64,000 bases of DNA from Pseudoalteromonas lipolytica. Lineage in GTDB: Bacteria > Pseudomonadota > Gammaproteobacteria > Enterobacterales > Alteromonadaceae. A program made the translations under genes and the position numbers. The notes under the pieces are model-generated. The model was not told where the DNA came from, searched no databases, and saw only the letters and a program-made list of their open reading frames with translations. The DNA is taken from the NCBI RefSeq assembly GCF_001306915.1, contig NZ_LJTC01000005.1, forward strand, positions 124,001 through 188,000. The letters run 5' to 3'. Positions 17,847-27,092 of the stretch are shown piece by piece (the stretch's first letter is position 1; every line of letters starts with the position of its first letter).

Positions 17847-20800
17847 CTAAAAACTCATCATCCCACAGGGTGTCTAAAAGCGCTTTTACTTCATCACCTG
17901 CTACAGGTTTACTAAATAGATAACCTTGAAAGTACTCACAGCCTAAAGAGCGTAAGAACTGCAATTGAGTGCGGTTTTCAACGCCTTCGGCAACACATTC
18001 TTTACCCAAGCTTTTTGCCAGCGTAAGCGTTGAGTTGATAATCGCTTCATCACCTTTATCAATACCAATATCATTAACAAAGCTTTTATCAATTTTTAGC
18101 ACATCAACCGGAAAGCGTTTTAAGTAGGTCAGTGACGCATAGCCAGTTCCAAAGTCATCCATATAAATCCGACAACCAAGGGCCTTGAGTTTATCCATGC
18201 TCTGCTGTGCTTTATCTGAATCATGCATCATGACTGATTCAGTAATTTCAAAAACCACCGCACTGGCAGGCACTTTACTAGCTTCAAGCGCCTTATGAAT
18301 ATTTTCAACTAAGTTTACACTTTCAAAATCAAGAGCAGATAAATTAATCGAAATATATAAATCAGGATGCGTCGTGCGCCATTGACGAAGCTCAATCAAA
18401 GCTCGTGATAAAGTCTGCAGCATTATTTTGGTAATTAACCCTGAGCTTTCTGCTGCGTTCGCAAAATCTTCAGGCTTATATTCATCTTTATTTGGCCAAC
18501 GTAAAAGTACTTCTAGCCCCGCGACTTGGCGTGACTCAGCACTGACTATTGGCTGATAAAAATTACAAAACTCATGCTCTTGGTAAGCTTTACTTAACTG
18601 CGATTCTAAATGCAAAGTACGTTGCACTTGTAAGTTCATTTCTTGCTTATAAAACTGATAACCACCTTCGACCAGTTGTTTGGCGTGATACAGAACCACA
18701 TTAGATGCTTTTAATAATGCTTTGGTGGTTTGCGCATCATCAGGATAAACAGCAACTCCCACACTGAAGTTTACTTTTACTGCTTGTTGGCTGAGCTCGA
18801 TATGCGATTCAACACTATCCATCACTCGTCCACACAATGATAAAAGCTCATCTACTTGTTTAAAGTCTTCAGCTAAAATAACAAACTCATCACCATCAAA
18901 ACGTGCAAGACTATCTTGCGGTCTGAGAACTTGCTTTAGACGTTTAGCAACACGTTTCAGTAACTCGTCTGACTCTTCCCGACCGAGTGAATCATTAAAA
19001 TATTTAAAGCGTTTAATATTAATATTTAGCAAAGCGACTTTATTTTGATGATAAGCAGCTTGCTCAATTGCGTGATTAACTCGGTCATTAAATAACGTTT
19101 TATTTGGCAAACCTGTTAAGGCGTCATAGTTAGCCAATAAGTGTAATTCACTCTCTGCCAATTTTTGCGCGCTAATATCAGTCACGATTATGACGTAACT
19201 ATCTAGCTGACGATTACTTCCTGCAACGGCACTAATTTTAATTAATACTTGGCGCTTTTCACCAGTTGCTACCTCTACAACGTCTTCAGCTGAGAAATGC
19301 TCGCCAGACTGCAGCTTTTGCATCACTCTTAAATAATGTATGCGGGCAGCAATAGACAAACCGAGTGTTAGCGAGCGACTAGAACGAGGTTCAGCCGGAA
19401 AACCAAATGCATCTTGAAATGATTTGTTAGTAGCTCGAATTCGCAGATTTTTATCTAAGATAAACACCCAATCGCGAGTTTGCTCAAACGCTGCACCAAA
19501 CAAGCGCGCGTTTTCTTCAAATACGAGCTCTCGTGTCATATTGGTATAGGTACCGGCTACTTTTTCTGGCGCATTATCTTGCCACTCAACTACTTTGCCA
19601 AAATCTTTATACCAGCGCCAATTGCCATCAGCATGGCGTAATCGGTAGGTGCAATTAAAATAACCTTTTTGTGTTGATAAAAACTCTAACCACTCTAAGC
19701 GGAAAGTTTGCTTATCGTGAGGGTGAATTCTTGCTAAGTAATCATCTAAATTAACACTGTCTGTTTCATAGCCTAGCTCATTCTTAAGGCGCGGTTGATA
19801 TATAATTGGACTTTGTGAAGACCAATCCCACACACCTGAATGACTCCCTTCAAGCGCTAACTTTAAGCGTGCTTCACTTTCTTTACTTTCTTTATGGGCG
19901 GCAAGCAAAATTTGTTGCATACGATTTCGTCTAAAAACCCAAGCAGCGACAAAAAGTGCAACTAATAAAACATACAAAACAATGAATTGCGGAGCACGCC
20001 AAAGTGGGTACTTTACTTCAATATTTAATATAGCGGGTGGCGTTAACTCCCCTGTTAATGGATCTTTTGCCCATACTTTGAGTTGATACTTACCCGCACT
20101 AAGTTTTGGGAATAACACCCGGTTGTTATTACGGGTATAGGTTTTTTGACCATCACCGAGTTGATACTCATAAATGATACGTTCTTGATAATTAAATGCC
20201 ATTGCCGAAAAGGCAACTTCTAGACCTATGTCATCATGCTCAAGAACGACACTATCAATAGGCTGCTTTAGCTCGGCAGGTAGATCACGAGACATTAAAT
20301 CAAGATTAGTAATATTAACGTGATCAATTAAAGCTTGCTGGTAGTGGTTATCCATAGGAGAAAAGTAAGTAAACCCTTTGAGCGTACCATAGACAATTTG
20401 CCCTGACTCAAGCTTTGTGAAAGCACCACTATTAAACTCTGTAGAGAATAGCCCCTCTGAGCCTGTAAATTGTTGAAAGTGAAGATTATTAGGATTAAGC
20501 CGCCAAAGCCCTTTATGGCTGCTCATCCAAATCATACCCGCTTCATCAAGTACCATGTCGTATAACAAGGTTCCTAATTTATTTTTTTCAAGGTCAATGG
20601 TATAGATATGCTCATAGGTGCTAGCATCTAGGCCGATTAAGCCAAAGTTAGAAAGCGATAACCACAGAACATTGTTATTATCTATGATGTATGACATCAC
20701 ATTAACGGCTACATTTTCGTGTTGCTCGGGAACAGTATAAATCGTTGTCAACTCGAAAGACTGCGGATCAACCTGATATAAAATACCTGCATTATAAAAT

Positions 20801-22347
20801 AAAGGCGCATCGGGCTTAGAAGATAAGGCGGGTAAGAACCCATAAGCTAAAAATGGCTCAAATTCATCAAATTTCCCACCAAGTCGGGTCACTTTTTGGC
20901 TATCAATATTGTATACAAACATGCCGTAATCAGGGTGGACATAGTAAAGATCACCCGAGGGCATTAATAATATGCCATGCACCCAGTCGTTTATTAAAAC
21001 CTGATTTTCAGGATTTGCAGCCTTAACAGGTGACGCTTGTTTTGTGTCTGGATCAAAACTCAAAATTCCCCTGTTAGTGTGTAACCACAACTTATCTTTA
21101 TAGGGCATTATTTGGTAAACGCTGAACTCTGTCGTTATTAAGTCAACTTGGTAGTCTTTTAAGAACACTTCACTTTCGTTAGTCTGTAAGTCAACCGCTG
21201 TTAAACCGTTGTGTGTGGCCAGCCAAAGCCTATTTTTAAACTCCGCAATACTCCAAATCGAGTGATGTGATAAACCATCACCTCTCAGTGAGTTAGCAGT
21301 CACATTAATAAAGTTGTAATTATCATAAGATAAATAAAAGGCCCCATCATTTTTTGTCGCCAGCCACATGCCACCCGATTTATCTTTTACAACATCAATA
21401 ATACTGTTATCAGCTAACGTATAGCCGCCTTCCCGTAAACGCTTATTTTTATTAAGCTCTGCTGTTACTAGGTCGTATTCAAACAACCCTTTATCCGTAC
21501 CTAAAGTAATCGCATCTTTTTCTTGAATAATAGTCCAAATATTCAAATCTTTTATTAAGGTTTTATTAGAGAAAGGCTTATTTGGATTCTCAAACATCGC
21601 TTCTAAATTACTGATATCAACTTGATACAAACCTCTGACAGCACCGACTAGTAGAGTTGTTTGATCGATTACTGCAAATGATTTCACATAATTTTGATAA
21701 ATATGACTTGGTTTTTGCTGTAAGTGCTCAAGCTTACGAACCTCACCGCTAGCAATTTGATATACATAAGCGCCATTACTTGTGCCCATAAAAATGAATC
21801 CGTTATAAGCATACAGCTCTCTTATAACACTGCTTTTTACACGCTCAGGGATTTCAAAAATTGAAGTGACTTGTTTTGTTTCTAAATCCAACTTGGCAAA
21901 GTCCCAACCCCGACCTAGCCATAGTGTTTTGTCATCAACAGCCACCATACTAAACACCGACTCAATAAAAATTTGCTCTTCTGTGGTGGGTTTAGCAATA
22001 AACTGCTGATAAGTATCGGAAGTGGGATCATAACGGAATAAACCCGCTTGTAGCGAAGCTATCCAAATATAGCCTTGAGGATCTTGGTAAATACGGTCAA
22101 TGATGGCATCTTCAAGCTCACCATTAGGTCCTTTGATATGAACAACCTGATAGCCGTCGTAGCGATTAAGCCCCCCCTCAGTCGATAGCCAAAGATAGCC
22201 ACTGTTATCAATGAGCATGGTGTTTACATAACTTTGCGATAAGCCTTCGCTGGTTGATAACCGTTTAACCTGTGAATAAGCGCAGTGGCTAAACAAGACA
22301 AAGCTCAAAAATAAATAAATGGTTATAATAGAAAAGAACTTAGTCAT
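17842..22347 (-). CDS. Two-component-regulator-propeller sensor with PAS, GGDEF and EAL domains
   Basis: 1501 residues. The order is a signal peptide (1-25), a long periplasmic beta-propeller region of Reg_prop repeats (about 30-690; units such as DNSGYLWLSTEGGLNRYDG), a Y_Y_Y domain (about 700-780), one TM helix (about 787-807), PAS domains (about 830-1080), GGDEF (about 1090-1245) and EAL (about 1255-1495). The GGDEF signature reads DGDEF at 1151-1155, with an RxxD I-site (RPQD) five residues before it. The EAL motif is EVLLRW at 1279. Other EAL residues look intact: NLSAL, ITES, DDFGTG, KIDKSF and AEGVEN. It likely makes and/or breaks c-di-GMP in response to a periplasmic ligand. It follows the GNAT gene by 15 bp. 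Confidence 0.95.
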   Translation of the reverse strand: MTKFFSIITIYLFLSFVLFSHCAYSQVKRLSTSEGLSQSYVNTMLIDNSGYLWLSTEGGLNRYDGYQVVHIKGPNGELEDAIIDRIYQDPQGYIWIASLQAGLFRYDPTSDTYQQFIAKPTTEEQIFIESVFSMVAVDDKTLWLGRGWDFAKLDLETKQVTSIFEIPERVKSSVIRELYAYNGFIFMGTSNGAYVYQIASGEVRKLEHLQQKPSHIYQNYVKSFAVIDQTTLLVGAVRGLYQVDISNLEAMFENPNKPFSNKTLIKDLNIWTIIQEKDAITLGTDKGLFEYDLVTAELNKNKRLREGGYTLADNSIIDVVKDKSGGMWLATKNDGAFYLSYDNYNFINVTANSLRGDGLSHHSIWSIAEFKNRLWLATHNGLTAVDLQTNESEVFLKDYQVDLITTEFSVYQIMPYKDKLWLHTNRGILSFDPDTKQASPVKAANPENQVLINDWVHGILLMPSGDLYYVHPDYGMFVYNIDSQKVTRLGGKFDEFEPFLAYGFLPALSSKPDAPLFYNAGILYQVDPQSFELTTIYTVPEQHENVAVNVMSYIIDNNNVLWLSLSNFGLIGLDASTYEHIYTIDLEKNKLGTLLYDMVLDEAGMIWMSSHKGLWRLNPNNLHFQQFTGSEGLFSTEFNSGAFTKLESGQIVYGTLKGFTYFSPMDNHYQQALIDHVNITNLDLMSRDLPAELKQPIDSVVLEHDDIGLEVAFSAMAFNYQERIIYEYQLGDGQKTYTRNNNRVLFPKLSAGKYQLKVWAKDPLTGELTPPAILNIEVKYPLWRAPQFIVLYVLLVALFVAAWVFRRNRMQQILLAAHKESKESEARLKLALEGSHSGVWDWSSQSPIIYQPRLKNELGYETDSVNLDDYLARIHPHDKQTFRLEWLEFLSTQKGYFNCTYRLRHADGNWRWYKDFGKVVEWQDNAPEKVAGTYTNMTRELVFEENARLFGAAFEQTRDWVFILDKNLRIRATNKSFQDAFGFPAEPRSSRSLTLGLSIAARIHYLRVMQKLQSGEHFSAEDVVEVATGEKRQVLIKISAVAGSNRQLDSYVIIVTDISAQKLAESELHLLANYDALTGLPNKTLFNDRVNHAIEQAAYHQNKVALLNINIKRFKYFNDSLGREESDELLKRVAKRLKQVLRPQDSLARFDGDEFVILAEDFKQVDELLSLCGRVMDSVESHIELSQQAVKVNFSVGVAVYPDDAQTTKALLKASNVVLYHAKQLVEGGYQFYKQEMNLQVQRTLHLESQLSKAYQEHEFCNFYQPIVSAESRQVAGLEVLLRWPNKDEYKPEDFANAAESSGLITKIMLQTLSRALIELRQWRTTHPDLYISINLSALDFESVNLVENIHKALEASKVPASAVVFEITESVMMHDSDKAQQSMDKLKALGCRIYMDDFGTGYASLTYLKRFPVDVLKIDKSFVNDIGIDKGDEAIINSTLTLAKSLGKECVAEGVENRTQLQFLRSLGCEYFQGYLFSKPVAGDEVKALLDTLWDDEFLG

Positions 22348-22362
22348 TGACGTTCCAAATTG

Positions 22363-22788
22363 CTAACTTGGCACTGTGTCACGCGTAAAGTGCATCGCAA
22401 CAATTTTTCGGTGTGCATAAAGTTCAAATAGTGATTGCAAGGAGTTGGGTAATGTTAATATATAGTTAAACCCATTTTGTAGATAAAAATCAATCAGATT
22501 TTGGTACACGAAGGTAAAAACAACCTTCTTTTGCCGAGCGGTTACGGCCGCAAGTAGCTGCGAAGCAACCCTTTGACCACGCCATAATTCATCTACATAA
22601 AGAGTAGACAAAAATAATAGCCCTGATTGGTCTTGTACTCTACACGCCGCGATTATCTCAGAATCTTTATAGGCAACCCATACTTGGTCAGCCTTGGTTG
22701 CTCGGCCACGTGCATTGTGTTTATCATAAAATTTATTTACTAACGGCGTTTTAATTGGCTCAAGTAAACAAAATCTAAACGCTGCCAT
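22363..22788 (-). CDS. GNAT family N-acetyltransferase
   Basis: 141 residues forming one GNAT fold. The acetyl-CoA loop is visible as LYVDELWRGQRVASQLLAAV (R/Q-x-x-G/A pattern). The C-terminal part (FTFVYQNLIDFYLQNGFNYIL) holds the usual Tyr and YxxxGF signature. Its substrate is unknown. It is 2 bp after the small upstream gene and 15 bp before the GGDEF/EAL sensor gene, so the three form an operon. It is not obvious why a GNAT enzyme precedes a c-di-GMP sensor. Confidence 0.9.
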   Translation of the reverse strand: MAAFRFCLLEPIKTPLVNKFYDKHNARGRATKADQVWVAYKDSEIIAACRVQDQSGLLFLSTLYVDELWRGQRVASQLLAAVTARQKKVVFTFVYQNLIDFYLQNGFNYILTLPNSLQSLFELYAHRKIVAMHFTRDTVPS

Positions 22789-22790
22789 GA

Positions 22791-22991
22791 CTAGCTCATT
22801 AACGAAAGGTAATGCTCAAATTGTTGCTTAAGAAAAGCCTGCTCAGACATAGGACGATTATTTATTGCAGTATAAACACCTTCACGCGTATTTTTACCGC
22901 GCTTTATTTGATAAGCCCAAAATGATGCTTCGTAGTCCAATTGAATTTGATATTTTTGCTCTCTTGGCAATTTACATAAATTGAAACTCAT
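22791..22991 (-). CDS. Small conserved protein, DUF3283-like
   Basis: 66 residues, soluble and charged. The pattern LPREQKYQIQLDYEASFWAY followed by QIKRGKN resembles the short DUF3283 family of gammaproteobacteria. This is recognition from memory and not certain. No function is known. It opens the three-gene minus-strand operon with the GNAT enzyme (2-bp gap) and the large GGDEF/EAL sensor. Its coupling to the GNAT gene supports it being a real gene despite its size. Confidence 0.72.
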   Translation of the reverse strand: MSFNLCKLPREQKYQIQLDYEASFWAYQIKRGKNTREGVYTAINNRPMSEQAFLKQQFEHYLSLMS

Positions 22992-23142
22992 ACTTTCTCA
23001 GCTTTAATAATTTGATTTATCTAGTATAACAAAATTCAAACCGTTTAATCCGATAAATTAGCCCAAAAAAGCCTCTGACGAAACTTGATTTTAGCAACAC
23101 TTGCCAGTAAATTAACGAGCAATTTATGTACGCAAGGAACGC

Positions 23143-23895
23143 ATGTTGTCAAAATATCTGAGCCACAGATTCGCCTTTTTATTATTATTCTTTTGCTTTT
23201 CAAGTTTAGCCAATACCCACACTCTCTTTTTTAATCGTCCTGCTGATACTCCACAAGCTCGCTTTGTTATTGATTTACTTAAAATGGCCTATAAAGAAAT
23301 TGGCTACGAAATAAGTATCATTGATTTTAGCCATCAAAATGCGCTGGAGGCCGCAAATCAAGGTGTATTAGATGGTCAGCTTGGTCGCATTGCTGATGTC
23401 AAAGAAGGCTATCCAAACTTAATAAAAGTGAACTACCCTTTATTTGATTTTAATTTAATCCTGCTAAAAAACTGCAAAACATGCTATTACCCAAAACTAA
23501 AATCGCTCGCAATCCAATCAAGTTACCCTGCAGCACAGAGTTACATTGAACGACATCCTTTTAAAGGGGATGTAATAAAAGTTAGAAATGTCACGGCTCA
23601 ATTGAATCTACTTACGCAAAATCGTGTTGAAGGCGCAATTTTACTCGATTTTATGTTATCAACTAAACACCCTGACTTTGATCAAGATGCATTTCACAAA
23701 CAAGTGCTGATGCCAATGCAAAGCTATCACTTTGTTCATAAACGTCATGAGAAACTAATACCCAAACTAACTAGAGTACTAGAGAAATTTGATGAAAATG
23801 GCACTGTGCAATTTTTAAAATCGGCGTTGATTGTTGATTTTCAGCTTGTTGCTTTTTCTGAAGGTAACGTTTGTAACGCTGTTGGCATAGACTGA
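23143..23895 (+). CDS. Periplasmic solute-binding-like protein (SBP_bac_3 type)
   Basis: 250 residues. An N-terminal signal peptide (hydrophobic FAFLLLFFCFSSLA) is followed by a bilobal substrate-binding fold of the amino-acid-binding type: RFVIDLLKMAYKEIGYEI, then GVLDGQLGRIADVKEGYPNL. No ABC transporter genes are adjacent. Such orphan proteins in Alteromonadales are often ligand sensors or are uncharacterised. The last 41 codons overlap the opposite-strand DUF1289 gene, so the C-terminus (VCNAVGID) may be a read-on tail rather than part of the fold. Confidence 0.85.
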   Translation: MLSKYLSHRFAFLLLFFCFSSLANTHTLFFNRPADTPQARFVIDLLKMAYKEIGYEISIIDFSHQNALEAANQGVLDGQLGRIADVKEGYPNLIKVNYPLFDFNLILLKNCKTCYYPKLKSLAIQSSYPAAQSYIERHPFKGDVIKVRNVTAQLNLLTQNRVEGAILLDFMLSTKHPDFDQDAFHKQVLMPMQSYHFVHKRHEKLIPKLTRVLEKFDENGTVQFLKSALIVDFQLVAFSEGNVCNAVGID

Positions 23896-24046
23896 TCACT
23901 TTACGTTTTTCCGCATTGGTAAACTTATTCCAATAAAATCGCTCATCACGACTACGATAGCAGCCTTTACAATAACCCCGGTTATTAACTTGGCATATCC
24001 CTTTGCAAGGGCTTGGAATTTCAAATATTTCAATCTGTTGCATCAC
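23771..24046 (-). CDS. DUF1289 cysteine-rich protein
   Basis: 91 residues. The DUF1289 signature is clear: SPCKGICQVNNRGYCKGCYRS, with four Cys spaced as CxxxC and CxxC, then RDERFYWNKFTNAEKRKVISL. It probably binds a metal ion, but the function is unknown. The first 50 residues hold the domain. The C-terminal 41 residues overlap the plus-strand binding-protein gene by 125 bp. A terminator on its upstream side separates it from the acyltransferase gene, so it probably has its own promoter. Confidence 0.88.
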   Translation of the reverse strand: MMQQIEIFEIPSPCKGICQVNNRGYCKGCYRSRDERFYWNKFTNAEKRKVISLCQQRYKRYLQKKQQAENQQSTPILKIAQCHFHQISLVL

Positions 24047-24101
24047 AAATGCCGGTTAATAAGTAATAGTAAAAGTATAGCCTGAAAATTAACCATAAAA
24101 A

Positions 24102-24123
24102 AAGCCACTTTAAAAAGTGGCTT
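24102..24123 (-). terminator. Rho-independent terminator after the acyltransferase gene
   Basis: On the minus strand AAGCCACTT and AAGTGGCTT form a stem followed by seven T. It lies about 20 bp past the acyltransferase stop. Confidence 0.9.
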
Positions 24124-24142
24124 CTTAAACTATTTGTTTCGC

Positions 24143-25273
24143 TTACTTAGACTCGCTTGTTGCAAGTTCTGCTTTACGATGAAAAGGCTTAGCGTACATA
24201 GCTAATACCAAAGGCTTTAACTCCTCTGGCACTTTTGCGATACGCTCATAAAATGCAGCGGCATCTTTTTCATCAATCACAGCTTGCGTACAACCACCTG
24301 CAATATAATTGCCTGGGTGTAAGAAAAACGAATCAACAATTTGCTGATCAATAGTTTTTGCCAGCTCTTCAGGCGATTCACAGCCCGACTCAATTGGCTC
24401 GCCAAACGCTAAATGTACATGCCCTTTGGCGGTGCTAAAACCTTCAACAATACTTGCTATGTCTTCACCCTGCTGTTTTACATACTGGCCATGTTGCTGT
24501 TTATGATAAAGCTCTTTCGCTTTAGCAATCGCGCATGGCTCGTATTGATAAGAGATAGACACAGGTACAATTTTTAATTCGCGTACGTATTCAGCAAACT
24601 CTTTCTTCTGCTTGCGGCCTTGTAACTGCAACATTTTAAGCAGGGCAGGATCTGTTTGGTCAAAACCGTCTTTTGCTCGGCCTTCTTTTTGCGCTATCCA
24701 AATTGAGTGGCCTCCAGCAAGTGAGTCATAAATATAAGCAGACAGCTGCGACAGCGCTTTTAGCATCTCTTTCGGTGCTTTCGCTGAGCGCTTCACAATA
24801 AAGCTCTTGTTTAAACGCATTAACTCAGTGATATAAGGAATTTGCAGTAAGTTATCACCAATGGCGATACGAACTGTCGGCATGTTGTGCTTAAACAAGC
24901 CCCAATTAACGAGCGCAGGATCAAGCACTATATCGCGGTGATTAGAGATAAATAAGTAAGCTTGTTTTGGGTCTAGTTTATCAATGCCCGAAAACGTTAC
25001 CTCTGAAGTAGTACGGGTAATTAGTTTGTTCAAATAATCAGCCACTTCGTGCTGAACTTGCTCAACCGATGAGGTGTTACCCCACTTTTTACGCAGCTGG
25101 CTGCGCACTAATGGGCGAGTAATAAATGGGAAGTTCGATAAAAAGCGCGGTAAGTTATACTTAGCGATTACATCTACAAAGGCATTATCAGCAATCAAAC
25201 GCGCTACTGAGTCAGCTACTTCATCATCATTGTAAGGTCTTATGTCGGCGTATTTATCCACACTTTCACTCAT
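24143..25273 (-). CDS. PlsC-like 1-acyl-glycerol-3-phosphate acyltransferase family protein
   Basis: 376 residues with a glycerolipid acyltransferase core. The acceptor motif is FISNHRDIVLDPALVNW: His and Asp are spaced as H-x5-D (or H-x-D), not the classic H-x4-D. The same NHRDIxLD form occurs in this subfamily, as far as I recall. The second block is SFIVKRSAKAPKEMLKAL and the third is SIWIAQKEGRAKDG, corresponding to the phosphate-binding EGTR-type motif. It probably acts in phospholipid synthesis or remodelling at the inner membrane. The ATG is at 25273 and a terminator-like hairpin lies 22 bp upstream of it. Confidence 0.88.
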   Translation of the reverse strand: MSESVDKYADIRPYNDDEVADSVARLIADNAFVDVIAKYNLPRFLSNFPFITRPLVRSQLRKKWGNTSSVEQVQHEVADYLNKLITRTTSEVTFSGIDKLDPKQAYLFISNHRDIVLDPALVNWGLFKHNMPTVRIAIGDNLLQIPYITELMRLNKSFIVKRSAKAPKEMLKALSQLSAYIYDSLAGGHSIWIAQKEGRAKDGFDQTDPALLKMLQLQGRKQKKEFAEYVRELKIVPVSISYQYEPCAIAKAKELYHKQQHGQYVKQQGEDIASIVEGFSTAKGHVHLAFGEPIESGCESPEELAKTIDQQIVDSFFLHPGNYIAGGCTQAVIDEKDAAAFYERIAKVPEELKPLVLAMYAKPFHRKAELATSESK

Positions 25274-25294
25274 TAAAAACTACTTAAGTTAAAA

Positions 25295-25317
25295 AACGGC
25301 ACGCAAAGCGTACCGTT
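25295..25317 (-). terminator. Rho-independent terminator after the SO_0444-type permease
   Basis: On the minus strand AACGGTACGC-TTT-GCGTGCCGTT (one mismatch in the stem) is followed by a T-run. It lies 112 bp past the permease stop and just before the acyltransferase start. Confidence 0.8.
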
Positions 25318-25428
25318 AAAAATAATTGGCGGATTATAACTCAGGCAATTTTAAATGCGAACCGAGACGCGATAGTTAACCAAATTAAATGCCAATCAAT
25401 GTATAAAATATTTATCTATAACAAATAA

Positions 25429-26658
25429 TTAAGCAATGCTCTTACCAGTTTGCGAGGATTTTTTTAATACCATTTTTAACAGCAATCTGAGTATTAAAAT
25501 TGCCAACACAATACCTGCAGCAAGGCTTAACCAATGAGGTAGAACCTCGTGCTCTTCACCCATCATCGGCGCTACCACAAAACCATATTGCGCCACTAAA
25601 TAATCGGTTAAAAAGCCAAAAGCCAGTGCCGTGCCAATCACACCTATTAGGTAGGCAAATACCGCTCGCTTGCCAAGCTCTTTACCAACAACACCAAGCG
25701 TTGCGATATTGGTTGCCGGCCCAGCTAACATAAACACCAGCACCGCCCCCGGAGATACACCACTGAGTAATAAACCTGCCGCTATAGGTGTCGATGCAGT
25801 TGCACAAATATACATAGGAATACTGATTAAAATAACCACCAGCATAGCAAGGATGCCATTCCCCCACTGGCTTAAAAAAGATTCTGGTACATAAGTTTGT
25901 ACAAGCGCTGCAAAGAATAAACCGATCATTAGCCAAATCATGGTGTCTTCAAGCAGCTTATTGCAACTAAAACTCACCGCGCGTTTCAGTTTGCTAAAAC
26001 GACTTTCAACGGCTTTGGTTGGCTGCTCACTGCTACAACAGCTTTTCTGTATAGGCGCTGCTTTTTCTGTTGAGCAACTTTGTTGCTGCTCCTGTATTGG
26101 TTGCGATTCCTTGCTACTACAACAACTTTGTGCGGGCTTTGCTGGCGCCTCTTTACTGCAACAGCTCGTTGTGGTCACAGGCTTTGGCTGTTTACTACTA
26201 CAACAAGAGTCTGCTTTAGTACTTTCTTTATCTGATTCTGTACTTTGTACTTGTTGGAGTTCACTGTCTTTCCCCACTAAGACGCCGGCCACAATGGCGC
26301 TGAACACGGCGGCAATAGGACGTATTATCGCCATAAATGGGCCTAGCAACACATAAGATACCGAAACCGAATCGACCCCAGTTTCAGGGGTTGAAACTAA
26401 AAATGCGGTGGTGGCACTTTTCGATGCCCCCGCTCTTCTTAAACCAATGGCTGCTGGGATCACACCACATGAGCACAAGGGCATTGGAGCACCTATAAAG
26501 GCTGCTTTAACTGTGGTCCACAACCCTTCTTTGCCTAAATGCCGGTTAAGAAAGTTAGCAGGCAAATATACATTGAGAAGACCTGCTATGAATAAGCCCA
26601 GCATTAACCAAGGTGCTGAGAGTAAAAACAGATGCCAAAAATTATTGAGTAAGTCCAT
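25429..26658 (-). CDS. SO_0444-type Cu/Zn efflux permease with Cys-rich linker
   Basis: 409 residues, PF03773-type permease (formerly DUF318) in the inner membrane. The first half has APMPLCSCGVIPAAIGLRRAG and LVSTPETGVDS; the second half has MYICATASTPIAAGLLLSG and AGPATNIATLGVVG. Between them (about residues 145-225) is a Cys/Ser-rich linker with five units, four with a CC pair (SCCSS or SCCSK) and one with a single Cys (SCSTEK). This linker is probably a metal-binding segment. A strong GGAGGATATC site precedes the ATG, which lies inside the 3' end of the zntR-like gene (17-bp overlap). Zinc and copper are the likely substrates, by family and by the regulator. Confidence 0.92.
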   Translation of the reverse strand: MDLLNNFWHLFLLSAPWLMLGLFIAGLLNVYLPANFLNRHLGKEGLWTTVKAAFIGAPMPLCSCGVIPAAIGLRRAGASKSATTAFLVSTPETGVDSVSVSYVLLGPFMAIIRPIAAVFSAIVAGVLVGKDSELQQVQSTESDKESTKADSCCSSKQPKPVTTTSCCSKEAPAKPAQSCCSSKESQPIQEQQQSCSTEKAAPIQKSCCSSEQPTKAVESRFSKLKRAVSFSCNKLLEDTMIWLMIGLFFAALVQTYVPESFLSQWGNGILAMLVVILISIPMYICATASTPIAAGLLLSGVSPGAVLVFMLAGPATNIATLGVVGKELGKRAVFAYLIGVIGTALAFGFLTDYLVAQYGFVVAPMMGEEHEVLPHWLSLAAGIVLAILILRLLLKMVLKKSSQTGKSIA

Positions 26659-27055
26659 CGATATCCTCCAGCGTCGTTAGTATTGAGCAGTTTTCAGCAG
26701 GCTCTTCACCGCCACAACATTTATCTGCTAACAATGAAAGTGAGTCATAAAAGCGAGTAAGCTCTGCAATTCGTTGTGCAACCAGATCACGTTTTTGTAA
26801 CGTCACCTCTTTAACTTCATGACAAGAATGCTGATCTTTATGAAACTTAATTTGCAGTAGCTCTTTGATCTCAGCCAGACTAAAGCCAACATTCTTTGCT
26901 CTGAGAATAAACGCCATTTGCTTATAGTCATTCTCAGAATAAAAACGATATCCCACGTCTGAACGCGAACTAGGCGTTAACAAACCATGCTTTTCGTAGT
27001 ACCGTAGCGTATCTGTTGAGACACCCAACTGACGGGCAAACTCACCTATTTTCAT
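26642..27055 (-). CDS. zntR: ZntR-type MerR family regulator
   Basis: 137 residues from the ATG at 27055 (E. coli ZntR 141). Earlier starts would add unrelated hydrophobic sequence and would run back through the operator, so they are rejected. The helix-turn-helix is MKIGEFARQLGVSTDTLRYY followed by EKHGLL. The metal site matches ZntR: HSC around residue 77, then KCCGGEEPAENCSIL near the C-terminus (CC-x7-C). In E. coli these Cys bind zinc and switch the promoter on. The downstream permease overlaps by 17 bp. The promoter at 27093-27124 has the expected 20-bp spacer and dyad. Confidence 0.94.
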   Translation of the reverse strand: MKIGEFARQLGVSTDTLRYYEKHGLLTPSSRSDVGYRFYSENDYKQMAFILRAKNVGFSLAEIKELLQIKFHKDQHSCHEVKEVTLQKRDLVAQRIAELTRFYDSLSLLADKCCGGEEPAENCSILTTLEDIDGLTQ

Positions 27056-27092
27056 CACCGTCTCCATTGTGAAGCGTTTATTTATTATGCTC

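Noticed and set aside
25940..26356. 138-codon plus-strand frame rich in Cys
   Set aside because: It is the antisense shadow of the Cys-rich linker of the permease. It has no ribosome site and no recognisable domain.
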